DNA of 64,000 bases, taken from JAIYCX01 sp964353175. Lineage in GTDB: Bacteria; Bdellovibrionota_C; UBA2361; SZUA-149; DAOLCO01. The stretch covers positions 1-64,000 of the forward strand of contig CAYGUX010000008.1 of NCBI GenBank assembly GCA_964353175.1. Direction: 5' to 3'. A program made the position numbers and the translations under genes. Position 1 is the stretch's first letter, and every line of letters starts with the position of its first letter. Below are positions 7,885 to 17,202 of the stretch, piece after piece. The notes below the pieces were generated by a model. The model had not been told where the DNA came from, ran no database searches, and saw only the letters and a program-made list of their open reading frames with translations.

Positions 7885-10209
7885 ATGGCAACACTCGATC
7901 CGAATGTAGAACTAGTATTAAGAGAAGCAAGTGAAGATGCTCTCAAACGTTCACACGAATTTATTTGTTTAGAGCATTTACTTTTAGCTCTGATTAAAAA
8001 TAGCTCAGGGGCCAAAATTGTTCAAGCATTAGGAGCCTCACTACCTAAACTTAGAACTCGCTTAGAAAACTTTCTAGATGCAAATTTAGAAAAAACTCCA
8101 AACGCACAATACATTCCCTCTCAGACTCTATCCTTTCAAAGAGTACTACAGAGAGCCGTTCTACACTCAGAGTACTCCAGCGCCAAGGTACTATCAGTCG
8201 GAGATATCCTTGCTAGCATCTATACAGAGAACGAATCGCATGCAGTCTATTTTCTGAGAGAAGAAGGCATAGAACGTTTAGATGTACTTGATTACATCTC
8301 TCATGGCCCAAGACTGGAGTACCGGGAAGATCTAGATGATGAAGAGTTTGAAGATGGTGACTTAGGTTACGATGATGAGCTTGACATGGATGATGAGAGC
8401 GAATTTCGCCAGGCTAAAAAATCAATTGACGAACTCACAGAAGACCTCACTAAGACCGCCAAGGAAGGGAAACTAGATCCTGTAATAGGCAGGGAGAAAG
8501 AATTAGACAACCTAATTCTAATCCTTTCAAGAAGATTAAAAAATAATCCACTTCTAGTCGGAGATCAGGGCGTTGGTAAAACTGCTGTAGTTGAAGGGCT
8601 TGCGCAAGCTATTGTTGAAGAAAGAGTTCCTGCTAACTTAATTGGATGCAAAGTACTCTCCCTAAACTTAGGCAATCTACTTGCTGGGACCAAGTACAGA
8701 GGTGATTTTGAGCAAAGGTTAAAAAGCATCATTCAGAAACTTAAATCTGACCCTAAAACTATTCTTTTTATAGATGAAATACACACTCTAATTGGTGCTG
8801 GCTCAACTTCTGGATCATCCTTAGATGCTGCAAACATATTAAAGCCTGCTCTAGCACGAGGAGAAATCAAATGTATAGGTAGTACCACATTTGAAGAATA
8901 TAAAAGAATTTTTGAAAAAGACAGAGCGCTTTCTCGTAGATTCCTTAAAATCGACATAGATGAACCTGACGTAGCCACCTCTATTAAAATTCTTACAGGC
9001 TTAAAATCTCGCTTTGAGGATTTTCATAAAATTGAATATAGCCCTGCGGCAATACGAGCTTCTGTTATTTTAGCGAAGAGACACATTCATGACAGATTCC
9101 TTCCAGACAAAGCAATTGATCTGCTTGATGAAGTTGGAGCAAAGTTAAAATTACAAGCAGAGAAATCGGGTAGTCAGAAGAAAATCATTGTACGACAAAA
9201 AGATATAGAAGCCTTACTATCTGCAAATAGAAATATTCCACAAGCGACCTTAAGTACTTCTGACTCTGAAAAGCTAAAAGTATTAGCTCCTGAAATTAAA
9301 AAGTTTATTTACGGGCAAGATGAGGCTGTCGAAAATATTACTAAATCGATCCTTCGCTCAAGAGCAGGACTTGGCAATCTTAAAAAACCCGTAGGTAGTT
9401 TTCTCTTAGTCGGTCCTACCGGAGTAGGAAAGACTGAGCTAGCAAGGCAAATAGCTAGAGTTCTAGGGTACGAACTTCAGAAATTTGACATGAGTGAATA
9501 TCAAGAAAAACATTCAGTAGCTAGGCTAATTGGAGCTCCTCCTGGATATGTAGGGCACGAGCAAGGTGGACTGCTGACTGATTCAGTCTTAAAGAACCCG
9601 ATGTCAGTAATTCTACTTGATGAGATAGAGAAAGCCCATTCAGATGTTTACAACGTGCTACTTCAAATCATGGATGACGGGGTTCTGACAGATAGCACAG
9701 GGAAAAAAGCTCACTTCACCGACTGCATAGTTGTAATGACATCAAACGTAGGTTCTGAAAACGTCTCTGGAGTGCCACTTGGCTTCGGTAACACGACTAG
9801 AGGAGTAAATATGGCTGCTCTAGAAAAAACTTTTAGGCCTGAATTCAGGAACAGACTAGATGCAATTGTAAAATTCAATTCCCTACCACTTGAAGTTGTA
9901 GAGAAAATTGTTGATAAATTTATCTCCGATATAGATGCTCAGCTTCAAGAAAAGAAAATATCATTAACTCTAACCACCGAAGCAAGACGATGGTTCGCAG
10001 AAAGGGGATACAACCCTGAATATGGAGCAAGGTCAGTTCATAGGCTTGTACAAAAAGAAATTAAAGATAGTTTATCTGAAGAGATATTGTTCGGTTCGCT
10101 AAAGTCTGGTGGCGAAGCCCATGTAAGTCTTAAAAATGATTCCATTAGTTTGAGTTTTGTTCCATTTACTAGTAAGAAGAAGAGAGTAAAAAACCTAGTG
10201 AAGGAATAG
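7885..10209 (+). CDS. clpA: ATP-dependent Clp protease ATP-binding subunit ClpA
   Basis: A 774-residue AAA+ unfoldase that feeds proteins to ClpP. It has the double ClpN repeat (residues about 5-140), an unusually acidic linker (about 149-173, almost all Asp and Glu), a first AAA+ module with Walker A GDQGVGKT at 226-233 and ILFIDEIHTL as Walker B, and a second with GPTGVGKTE near 510 and VILLDEIEKAH. GNTTRG follows VPLGFG, the hydrophobic-Gly-Phe loop that docks on ClpP. It lacks the long middle domain of ClpB, so it is ClpA. The gene follows clpS directly and probably shares its transcript. clpP is not in the window. Confidence 0.96.
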   Translation: MATLDPNVELVLREASEDALKRSHEFICLEHLLLALIKNSSGAKIVQALGASLPKLRTRLENFLDANLEKTPNAQYIPSQTLSFQRVLQRAVLHSEYSSAKVLSVGDILASIYTENESHAVYFLREEGIERLDVLDYISHGPRLEYREDLDDEEFEDGDLGYDDELDMDDESEFRQAKKSIDELTEDLTKTAKEGKLDPVIGREKELDNLILILSRRLKNNPLLVGDQGVGKTAVVEGLAQAIVEERVPANLIGCKVLSLNLGNLLAGTKYRGDFEQRLKSIIQKLKSDPKTILFIDEIHTLIGAGSTSGSSLDAANILKPALARGEIKCIGSTTFEEYKRIFEKDRALSRRFLKIDIDEPDVATSIKILTGLKSRFEDFHKIEYSPAAIRASVILAKRHIHDRFLPDKAIDLLDEVGAKLKLQAEKSGSQKKIIVRQKDIEALLSANRNIPQATLSTSDSEKLKVLAPEIKKFIYGQDEAVENITKSILRSRAGLGNLKKPVGSFLLVGPTGVGKTELARQIARVLGYELQKFDMSEYQEKHSVARLIGAPPGYVGHEQGGLLTDSVLKNPMSVILLDEIEKAHSDVYNVLLQIMDDGVLTDSTGKKAHFTDCIVVMTSNVGSENVSGVPLGFGNTTRGVNMAALEKTFRPEFRNRLDAIVKFNSLPLEVVEKIVDKFISDIDAQLQEKKISLTLTTEARRWFAERGYNPEYGARSVHRLVQKEIKDSLSEEILFGSLKSGGEAHVSLKNDSISLSFVPFTSKKKRVKNLVKE

Positions 10210-10242
10210 TAATATGGTTCGGTCTTTTGGTGTATTAGAAAG

Positions 10243-11340
10243 GTGAATATCTCTAGTCAGACTTTTAAATTTAATGTCCAAACTAGCTCTGGAACTTATC
10301 CCGTAATAGTTGCAAACCAATCTTTGGATAAATTAGGTAGCTTACTTAAAGATATTCAGCTTGGCCCCAAAGTTTCGATTATTCAAGATGAGAATGTTGA
10401 AAAACTATATTCTCCTAGAATTGAAAAAAGCCTTGGAGATTATTCACCCAATTTAATGACCCTGCCTTCTGGAGAAACCTCAAAGTCGTTCTCTGTTCTA
10501 TATCCATACTTCCAAGAACTAATTGAAGCGAAGCTAGATAGACACTCTACTCTCATTGCGCTTGGTGGTGGAGTCACAGGTGATGCAGTTGGTTTTCTTG
10601 CCTCGACATATCTTAGGGGAATTGATTTTATTCAAATACCCACAACGCTTCTTTCTATGGTTGATTCCAGTATTGGTGGAAAGGTTGGAATAAATCATGA
10701 ACTTGGGAAAAACTTAATCGGAGCCTTCCATCCCCCTAAACTTGTTGTAATCGATCCAAGTTTACTTACCAGCTTACCAGAAAGAGAATACCTAAGTGGG
10801 CTTGGTGAATGCATTAAACATGCCTTGATTTCAGGGCACACGCTTTTTGAAGAATCGATAGCTCTTAAAGAGAAGCTAAAACAAAAGGATTTAGAGATTC
10901 TGCCAGAATTTATCTATAATAATCTTCAGGTGAAGAAAAATATTGTAGAGGCGGATGAGAAAGAAGCAGGTGTACGAGCTTTCCTTAACTTAGGACATAC
11001 CTTTGCCCATGCCTTAGAGAATTATTTTAACTATGGAACCTTGCTTCACGGAGAGGCTGTTTGTTTGGGTTTAATTTGTGCTTTGAGAATGTCAGAAGAA
11101 GTTTTCAACTTAGATTCTTCGGTGAGAGTGGGACTAATAGAATTTCTAAAGTTCATGAGACTTCCTACCAAAGTTGAAGGTATTGAGACTACGCAGCTGA
11201 TTAAACTTATGACTAGAGATAAGAAGACAATTTGCGGGAAGACTAATTTTGTTTTGTTAAAAAATATTGGTGAGCCTGTTTTGTTTTCGGATGTTAGTGA
11301 GGGGATGCTTGATAGGGCTTGGGAGGAGATTCGGGAATAG
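10243..11340 (+). CDS. aroB: 3-dehydroquinate synthase
   Basis: A 365-residue NAD-dependent enzyme of the shikimate pathway, converting DAHP to 3-dehydroquinate. The family signature is plain: LIALGGGVTGDAVGFLAS (NAD binding) near residue 106, FIQIPTTLLSMVDSSIGGK (substrate site) near 127, then GLGECIKHAL, LNLGHTFAHALE and LLHGEAV carrying zinc ligands (Glu and two His). Length is normal. The likely start is GTG at 10243; the only purine-rich stretch (GAAAGG) abuts it, so initiation may be weak or the start slightly different. It lies 33 bp after clpA and may be cotranscribed. A strong hairpin follows immediately after the stop. Confidence 0.95.
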   Translation: MNISSQTFKFNVQTSSGTYPVIVANQSLDKLGSLLKDIQLGPKVSIIQDENVEKLYSPRIEKSLGDYSPNLMTLPSGETSKSFSVLYPYFQELIEAKLDRHSTLIALGGGVTGDAVGFLASTYLRGIDFIQIPTTLLSMVDSSIGGKVGINHELGKNLIGAFHPPKLVVIDPSLLTSLPEREYLSGLGECIKHALISGHTLFEESIALKEKLKQKDLEILPEFIYNNLQVKKNIVEADEKEAGVRAFLNLGHTFAHALENYFNYGTLLHGEAVCLGLICALRMSEEVFNLDSSVRVGLIEFLKFMRLPTKVEGIETTQLIKLMTRDKKTICGKTNFVLLKNIGEPVLFSDVSEGMLDRAWEEIRE

Positions 11341-11410
11341 AATAAAGGGGGCGGGTTTGTAAGCACTCGCTTTTTTGCGCTTACAAACCCGCCCCCTTTA
11401 TTCTTCTTTT
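11341..11410 (+). terminator. Strong intrinsic terminator after aroB
   Basis: A perfect 24-bp inverted repeat (arms 11341-11364 and 11379-11402, 14-base loop) begins at the base after the aroB stop and is followed by a T-rich run. The stem is much longer than needed for termination and GC-rich in its middle, so it may also protect the mRNA 3' end or be a palindromic element inserted there. Confidence 0.8.
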
Positions 11411-11541
11411 TTTCTGTTTGGTATTTCATGAGCAAAGGAATGGCCCCGCTCCCCACAGACTGTAAAAATTATCAATAGCCCTTACAGCTCTAAAATGTTA
11501 TTAGGAGAATAGGGATTTAACAAGTAGCCATAGCCTCTATT

Positions 11542-11757
11542 ATGATGAAAGCTAGAAAAAAGAATTGGAAACTTATTTTTAAGGGTAAGATTGAGGATTT
11601 TGACAATTCGGACTCTGCATATTGGTCTACAAAAACAACTTCTGATAAATTCAAAGAAGTAAAATCTCTTTGTGATCAGTATATGAAAATTAAAGGCATA
11701 AAATATTCAGATGTATCAAGACTACTTAGATCTACTGCAGTGCTTAAACGACAATAA
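11542..11757 (+). CDS. Small partner protein upstream of a nucleotidyltransferase
   Basis: A 71-residue protein with KIEDFDNSDSAYWSTKTTSD, then KFKEVKSLCDQYM and a C-terminal SRLLRSTAVLKRQ. Small proteins of this pattern (a YW-x-TKT segment, an EV-x-x-L helix and a final RLxR...K/R) commonly sit directly before, and overlap, a gene for a DUF6036-like nucleotidyltransferase, as here (47-bp overlap). The pair looks like a mobile two-gene unit, perhaps related to nucleotidyltransferase toxin-antitoxin systems, but the role of the small protein is not known to me. It seems intact although its partner is truncated. Confidence 0.55.
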   Translation: MMKARKKNWKLIFKGKIEDFDNSDSAYWSTKTTSDKFKEVKSLCDQYMKIKGIKYSDVSRLLRSTAVLKRQ

Positions 11758-12103
11758 GGTAAAATATCTTGTTATTGGCGGATATGCGGTAATCCAGTAT
11801 GCGGAACCTCGCTATACAAAGGATATCGATATCTGGGTAGAAGCATCCACTGCAAATGCAAAAAAAGTACTAAAAGCTCTAAGCAAATTTGGCGCACCTA
11901 TTTCAAATCTAACAGAGGAAGAACTTTCGACACCTGGGCTTGTATATATTTTTGGAGTTGCTCCGGTAAGAGTCGACATACTCAATAGAGTAAAGGGGAA
12001 AGCCCATTTCCTGCATTTAGGCAACAGGAGCAAATCAATGCTCGCAGAAAATGCTACGATCAATAAAGGAATAGCAGACAAAACCCTTCTAATACCAACT
12101 TGA
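11711..12103 (+). pseudogene. Truncated nucleotidyltransferase (MNT/DUF6036-like)
   Basis: The first 90 residues are a convincing minimal nucleotidyltransferase: VKYLVIGGYAV (Gly-Gly at 23-24), TKDIDIWVE with the metal-binding Asp38 and Asp40, and GVAPVRVDIL with the third Asp at 89. After residue about 91 the expected helix with a WENR-like motif and the closing region are absent; the remaining 40 residues are the antisense of a membrane protein gene read from the other strand. The gene has therefore been cut by a recombination or deletion with its junction near 11985-12000. Such enzymes transfer a nucleotide to protein or RNA; with its fold incomplete this copy is probably inactive. Confidence 0.65.
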
Positions 12104-13088
12104 ATTGGCTGTACGGAAGCCAAAACTACAGACAACAAGAAAGCAAGGCAAAGTACAGATATAAATTTCATGCGATATCGATACACTTCACTTTCTTCCC
12201 TAACATCACAATAGAAATAGTAAAGCCTTACAAGAGCTAAAATTGCTATTACACAAGGTACCTCCAGCCCAATACTTGCCGCTCCCCCGCTAAAAGAATA
12301 CCAAGAATCAGATTCTAAAAATGTTTCTTTAAAAAGTTTACAAATTGCTTGCCAACTAGGCATAAATTCGGTCTGATAAAATCCCCACTGATTCAAGGCA
12401 AGTTTACCATATAATAACTCACGAATAACCATGCTCATTAAAACACATAGAACAGTAACAACTAAAACTTCAACCCCCTGCTTAATGCTCAACTTACGAA
12501 CAAAGAACAGAATAAATCCAATAAGTAAAGATCCAGCGGCCATAGCACCTGCAATATAGGCAAACAATGAAATTAATATCATCAAACCCAAGTACAATGT
12601 GCGATATCTCAAAATTGGGATACTCAGTATCCAAAAAACCATAATAGGAATAAAAAACCACTCGGCATAGTCGTAGCGACCAAAGATCGAAGAATCATCT
12701 GATGGCTAAAAAGTAGAATTAATGAACTCAAGACTGCGACCCTCAATCCGAAAATTCTATTTGTCGCATCAAATAGAATTAGCATCAATATTGAAAAGTA
12801 GATTGAAGTAAGCTGTCTCGCTAAAATAAAATCAAGGCCACCTAAACGAGCAATAATACCATAAGCAGCAAGAGGTAAGGCAGTTTTATCCCTTAAACCA
12901 ATTTCACCGGAAAATAACTGCCAAGGCTTTATACAAATGTCAAAGATCTCATCTCCGAGGAACCAATCAGGATTTAAATAAGGTAGAAAGAAAAATCGAG
13001 AAATCAGGAAAACTAAAAATAATCCAACATAGAGGGTAAACTTCTCTTTAAAAAATCCTAACGAAAGTTTAAATATTACGACAAACAT
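11990..13088 (-). pseudogene. Frameshifted and truncated polytopic membrane glycosyltransferase-like protein
   Basis: Two minus-strand frames join into one membrane protein. The first (13088 to 12624) starts MFVVIFKLSLGFFKEKFTLY and has an acidic DEIFDICIKPW loop after the first membrane segment and LARQLTSIYFSI, an arrangement like GT-C (PMT/ArnT-type) glycosyltransferases. Around 12690-12710 the frame shifts: GRYDYAEWFFIPIMVF continues in the second frame, which runs through four to five further hydrophobic segments to VGIRRVLSAIPLLIVAF. The end is lost where the sequence meets the truncated nucleotidyltransferase gene. If functional it would have moved a sugar from a lipid carrier; two separate lesions make that unlikely. 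Confidence 0.6.
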
Positions 13089-13215
13089 ACTAAGCTTTTA
13101 GTGCTCCAAAGACACCAATCTTTCTCTGTCCAAATTGCATAAATTGTTTACTCGCTCTTTTATTCAAGTTCCAGTAATCTTACACTATAATAACTACTTA
13201 ATTACTCTAACCAGA

Positions 13216-15663
13216 ATGAAAATCATCAAATTTGGTGGCTCTTCCATAGCTTCCACAGAGAACATCCTAAAAGTTCTTAAAATCATCGAACCAGAAGTTC
13301 GTAAAGGAAAATGTGCATTAGTTTTCTCAGCCTTCGGAGGTGTAACTACTACCTTATTTAAATGTGCAGAGCTAGCCTCAAAAGGTAATCAATCTTATCA
13401 AACCAATCTGACAGATCTTGAATCTCTACACACGCAAGCAGTCAAAGATTTAATACCGGAGGATACCCAAAAAAATTCGATTAATTTCATCTCCAGTTCT
13501 ATAATGGAGCTCAAAGACCTATGTCATGGAGTTCTACTTGTTAAAGAATGCACACCTAGAATTTCTGACTACATTGTAAGCTTTGGAGAAAGACTATCCA
13601 CATTTATTATTTCAGAAATCTTAGCTACTCGGGGGAATAAAGTACACTACTTAGATAGTAGAGAAGTTATCAAAACAAATACCAACTTCGGTGGAGCACA
13701 AGTTGATTTTCAACTTACCAACCAATTAATTACCACTTACTTTAAAACTAATCAAGGAATAAAAGTAGTAACTGGCTACATTGCCAGCACAAAAGATGGT
13801 GAGACTACTACCTTAGGTAGAAATGGTTCTGACTATACAGCGGCAATTGTAGCTGGAGCACTAAATGCTGACTCCCTAGAAATATGGACTGATACTTCTG
13901 GTATCATGACCGCTGATCCTAGATTGGTTTATAAGGCTTTTACCATTCCTGAACTCACTTACCATGAAGCAATGGAACTATCTCATTTTGGAGCAAGAGT
14001 TCTTTTTCCTGCTAGCATGCAACCGGTGCAGAGGTCAGGCATACCAGTTTTAATTAAAAATACTTTTTCGCCAAATGATACAGGCTCCCTAGTTAGCAAT
14101 AAGGCTAAAGGGGATGGGCTAATCAAGGGCATCTCCTCACTAACAGACATTGCCCTTCTAAATATCCAAGGCACTGCCCTAGTCGAAGTGATTGGTATGA
14201 GTAAACGCTTATTTGGCGCACTTGCTGAGCAAAAAATTAATATTATTTTAATCAGTCAAGGCTCATCAGAACATAGTATTTGTATAGCAGTTGCAGATAG
14301 CGAATCCACAAGAGCTATCAATGCCATTGAAAAGGAATTCAAATCTGAGATTACCTTTGGCTCAATGGACCAGGTTTTCAATAAACAGAACATGGCTATA
14401 GTGGCAGTGGTTGGCGAGAACATGCGACAACACCCAGGCTCAAGTGGACGGATGTTTCAAGCCCTTGGACAGAACAACATAAATATTTTCGCAATTGCTC
14501 AAGGAAGTTCAGAATTAAATATCTCAGCAGTAATATCTAATGATGACCATCAAAAAGCTCTAAATGCGCTACATGAAGCATTTTTCCTCTCCAAATATAA
14601 AGTTCTTCACATGTTTCTCATAGGTACTGGATTAATTGGTTCAGCACTTACCAAAATGCTAAACGATCAGCTAGATAAACTAAAGAGAGACCAAGGATTA
14701 GACATTCAGATTCATGGAATTGCCAACTCTAGGAAAATGGCCTTCCATGAGGATGGATTTAATGTAACAGAGGGATTGCCTCTTAGTGACACCAGTGAAA
14801 CATACAATCTCAATCGCTTTATAACAAATATGTTTGAAATGAATTTTTCGAACTCGGTACTAGTGGACTGCACATCCAGCGAAGAAGTTTCAGCGGCCTA
14901 TGAATCAATTCTAGAGGCGAATATATCTATTGTCACACCGAATAAAAAAGCGAATTCAGAGTCCTACAATAGATACCTAAGCCTACAACAAACAGCCAAA
15001 AAAAGAGGTTGCAAATTTCTATACGAAACTAACGTAGCAGCGGGACTTCCTGTGATTAGCACCCTACAGGACTTAGTCCTAAGTGGAGACAAAATTCAAA
15101 AAATTGAAGGGGTACTTAGCGGATCAATCAATTTTATATTCTCTAATTTTGAAGAAGGAATAGCCTTTAGTGAGGTAGTGCAACTTGCAAGAGACAAAGG
15201 CTACACAGAGCCTGACCCAAGGGATGATCTTAGTGGTATGGATGTAGCAAGAAAGATACTGATCCTGGGAAGAGTCGCAGGAGAAACAATCCACCTAAAG
15301 GATGTCTCCATAAAAAGTCTAGTGCCAGAAGAAGCGGTAGGTCTAGAAAGTATTGATGAGTTCATGAAAATTCTAAAGCTTCACGATCGAAACTTTTCAA
15401 ACCTCCTAGAAGACGCTAAGAGCGAGAATAAAAAATTAAGATTTATAGCAAGCTTAGAAAACGGGGTCGCGAAAGTTGAACTTAGGACAGTTGACGCAAA
15501 TCATCCATTCTACAACTTAAAAGGTAGCGACAACATGGTTCTATTCACCACAGAACGCTACAATGAGTTCCCAATGGTAATTAGAGGCCCAGGTGCGGGC
15601 GCTCAGGTGACCGCTGCTGGGGTCTTTGCTGATATTATTAGAGTTGGGAACTACCTACGCTAA
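13216..15663 (+). CDS. thrA: Bifunctional aspartokinase / homoserine dehydrogenase
   Basis: An 815-residue fused enzyme catalysing the first and third steps from aspartate to threonine, methionine and lysine. The start at 13216 places MKIIKFGGSS at the N-terminus as in all aspartokinases; an upstream extension to 13135 has no family support. Kinase motifs include GRNGSDYTAA and EIWTDTSGIMTADPR. Two ACT domains follow (about residues 290-450; VEVIGMSKRLFGAL and QGSSELNISAV), then the dehydrogenase with FLIGTGLIGSAL as NAD(P) loop near residue 475, TPNKKA, ETNVAAGLPVI, LSGSINFIFS and DDLSGMDVARK. Architecture equals E. coli ThrA/MetL; ThrA is the usual name for a sole copy. It is convergent with the outer-membrane protein gene, 9 bp away. 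Confidence 0.93.
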   Translation: MKIIKFGGSSIASTENILKVLKIIEPEVRKGKCALVFSAFGGVTTTLFKCAELASKGNQSYQTNLTDLESLHTQAVKDLIPEDTQKNSINFISSSIMELKDLCHGVLLVKECTPRISDYIVSFGERLSTFIISEILATRGNKVHYLDSREVIKTNTNFGGAQVDFQLTNQLITTYFKTNQGIKVVTGYIASTKDGETTTLGRNGSDYTAAIVAGALNADSLEIWTDTSGIMTADPRLVYKAFTIPELTYHEAMELSHFGARVLFPASMQPVQRSGIPVLIKNTFSPNDTGSLVSNKAKGDGLIKGISSLTDIALLNIQGTALVEVIGMSKRLFGALAEQKINIILISQGSSEHSICIAVADSESTRAINAIEKEFKSEITFGSMDQVFNKQNMAIVAVVGENMRQHPGSSGRMFQALGQNNINIFAIAQGSSELNISAVISNDDHQKALNALHEAFFLSKYKVLHMFLIGTGLIGSALTKMLNDQLDKLKRDQGLDIQIHGIANSRKMAFHEDGFNVTEGLPLSDTSETYNLNRFITNMFEMNFSNSVLVDCTSSEEVSAAYESILEANISIVTPNKKANSESYNRYLSLQQTAKKRGCKFLYETNVAAGLPVISTLQDLVLSGDKIQKIEGVLSGSINFIFSNFEEGIAFSEVVQLARDKGYTEPDPRDDLSGMDVARKILILGRVAGETIHLKDVSIKSLVPEEAVGLESIDEFMKILKLHDRNFSNLLEDAKSENKKLRFIASLENGVAKVELRTVDANHPFYNLKGSDNMVLFTTERYNEFPMVIRGPGAGAQVTAAGVFADIIRVGNYLR

Positions 15664-15672
15664 CAAATAAAA

Positions 15673-16638
15673 TCAAAACTTCCATCCAACAGCCAACCTC
15701 AGTCTGTCCTCAGGTACGATAATCCCATTATCTTTATCAGTCACTCTCATCTGGTACGCTATATCCCCTGAAAAACTCTCGCCAATACTTAACCCAATAG
15801 ATGGGCCAAAAAATAAATTCGAGAATGATGATAAAGATACTCTTTGTCCATCTATCTCATCGGCACCCTTATTCTCTCCACTTAAAAAAGCGTTTACTGA
15901 CAAGGAATATCCATCTTCCAATAGAACAAAGTATCCAGGATTCACATACCAGAATAAGTCATTATCGAACTGATAGTCATAGCTACCCTTAGTCCTTATC
16001 GTATATTGAATTCCCATAGGTAATAGAAATCTATCTTTAGATAGATTTATTGAACCCCCGATTGGAAAATCAAATGAACCACTACCAAAAGTTAATACTC
16101 TCCCTGCTCCAGCAATGCCTGTAATTGGATGATGTTTATCAGCCTCTACACTACTATCTGTAGTAGCAAGCTCACCAATAGAACCAGTATCACCTGTTGG
16201 CAACTTAAGGCCTGCATATAGCGAGGAAGACAGATTAAATTCATTCCCAAGAGAGAATCTCTTTGCATACTGAGCAATGATAGAGACATCCCCTATTCCT
16301 GCATCAGTCTCACTGGAAGATCTATAATTTTTTACCTCATCAAAGGACCTAATGATAAAAGGCACACTCACTTGCAAAGACATATTTTCTATTACCCCAT
16401 AACTCAAGTTTAATTGAGTTGTGCTGTATCGCTTTATTCTCTCACCATTTCTAAGTGAGGCGTATGCATTTTCATCGCCCTTTTCAAATGAGGTCATCTG
16501 CTCAAAAACAGATAGATAAATAGACCCCGGCTTTCCTTCCTTAGCATTCATTGCTGAATATAATGCACAAGGATCGCAGGCAAAGGAAAGCCCTCCCCAC
16601 CCAAAAAGAATACAAATAACTAAAAATCGAAGCTTACT
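15673..16638 (-). CDS. Outer-membrane beta-barrel protein with N-terminal CDPC motif
   Basis: About 321 residues from the ATG at 16638, whose ATG overlaps the stop region of the upstream lipoprotein gene (ATGAGTAA); longer starts at 16644 and 16656 are possible. A signal peptide ends at SFA and the mature chain begins CDPCALYSA. The rest alternates short polar and hydrophobic strands (LNLSYGVIENMSLQVSVPF, NLSSSLYAGLKLPTG) and ends in Phe (LRLAVGWKF), the mark of an outer-membrane barrel of the transporter/phenol-degradation MetA-like type. LPTGD is frequent in that group. Tight coupling to the His-rich lipoprotein suggests they work together; substrate unknown. Confidence 0.7.
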   Translation of the reverse strand, partial: SKLRFLVICILFGWGGLSFACDPCALYSAMNAKEGKPGSIYLSVFEQMTSFEKGDENAYASLRNGERIKRYSTTQLNLSYGVIENMSLQVSVPFIIRSFDEVKNYRSSSETDAGIGDVSIIAQYAKRFSLGNEFNLSSSLYAGLKLPTGDTGSIGELATTDSSVEADKHHPITGIAGAGRVLTFGSGSFDFPIGGSINLSKDRFLLPMGIQYTIRTKGSYDYQFDNDLFWYVNPGYFVLLEDGYSLSVNAFLSGENKGADEIDGQRVSLSSFSNLFFGPSIGLSIGESFSGDIAYQMRVTDKDNGIIVPEDRLRLAVGWKF

Positions 16639-17080
16639 CATGCCCATTTTCCGCACCTTGAAAATCTTCTGCCTCTATTCTCACACCATCCACTATTACA
16701 TGATGTAAATGGACTTCACTAGAATGAGATGTTTCTAAATGCACAAATACGTCTTTCCCCTCAGGCAGATTCACTATAGTTTCAGCTAAGATCCCATGAC
16801 CATCAACAGAAAACAAGACATCCCCACCTGAAAAGTTACTTGGCGCGGCGAATCCAAACTGCCCTTCACCATCCGTTGTTGAACAGATCCCTAGAGCACA
16901 TATCTTCACCTCTTCAAGTGGCTCGGCCTCTCCATGTTTCAAACGCGAGACTTCATGAGTAACACTTGCCCCTTGAGTCAATAAACCTTCAACTACCACA
17001 TCATTGCTACTACCCCCACTTCCCCCACAGGCAGAGACAAAGCCCAAACCAAGTGCCATCAAGGCCTTACATATTTTCAT
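16634..17080 (-). CDS. Lipoprotein with carboxypeptidase-regulatory-like domain, His-rich C-terminus
   Basis: A 148-residue lipoprotein: lipobox FVSAC with Cys18 followed by a flexible GGSGGSSND linker. The middle (VKICALGICSTTDGEGQFGF) resembles a small Ig-like carboxypeptidase-regulatory domain, with GxF strand endings. The C-terminal part is rich in His, Glu and Asp (VHLETSHSSEVHLHHVIVDG and a final GHE), which could bind metal ions. It is translationally coupled to the outer-membrane protein gene that follows. Metal handling is only an inference from composition. Confidence 0.65.
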   Translation of the reverse strand: MKICKALMALGLGFVSACGGSGGSSNDVVVEGLLTQGASVTHEVSRLKHGEAEPLEEVKICALGICSTTDGEGQFGFAAPSNFSGGDVLFSVDGHGILAETIVNLPEGKDVFVHLETSHSSEVHLHHVIVDGVRIEAEDFQGAENGHE

Positions 17081-17202
17081 TCTGCATTTCCTTTAAATTA
17101 TCAATAAATTAATGCAGGGTTTGTAGTAGTCTAAGGTCTTAAAATCAATGCGACATAATGTCGCACTTTGCATTTCCACCCTTGAAGTATTAAATTAGGC
17201 TA

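Noticed and set aside
11812..12642. A 276-residue minus-strand frame starting at 12642 taken as a separate gene.
   Set aside because: It continues the membrane protein of the neighbouring frame (frameshift near 12700), and its last 60 residues are antisense to the nucleotidyltransferase.
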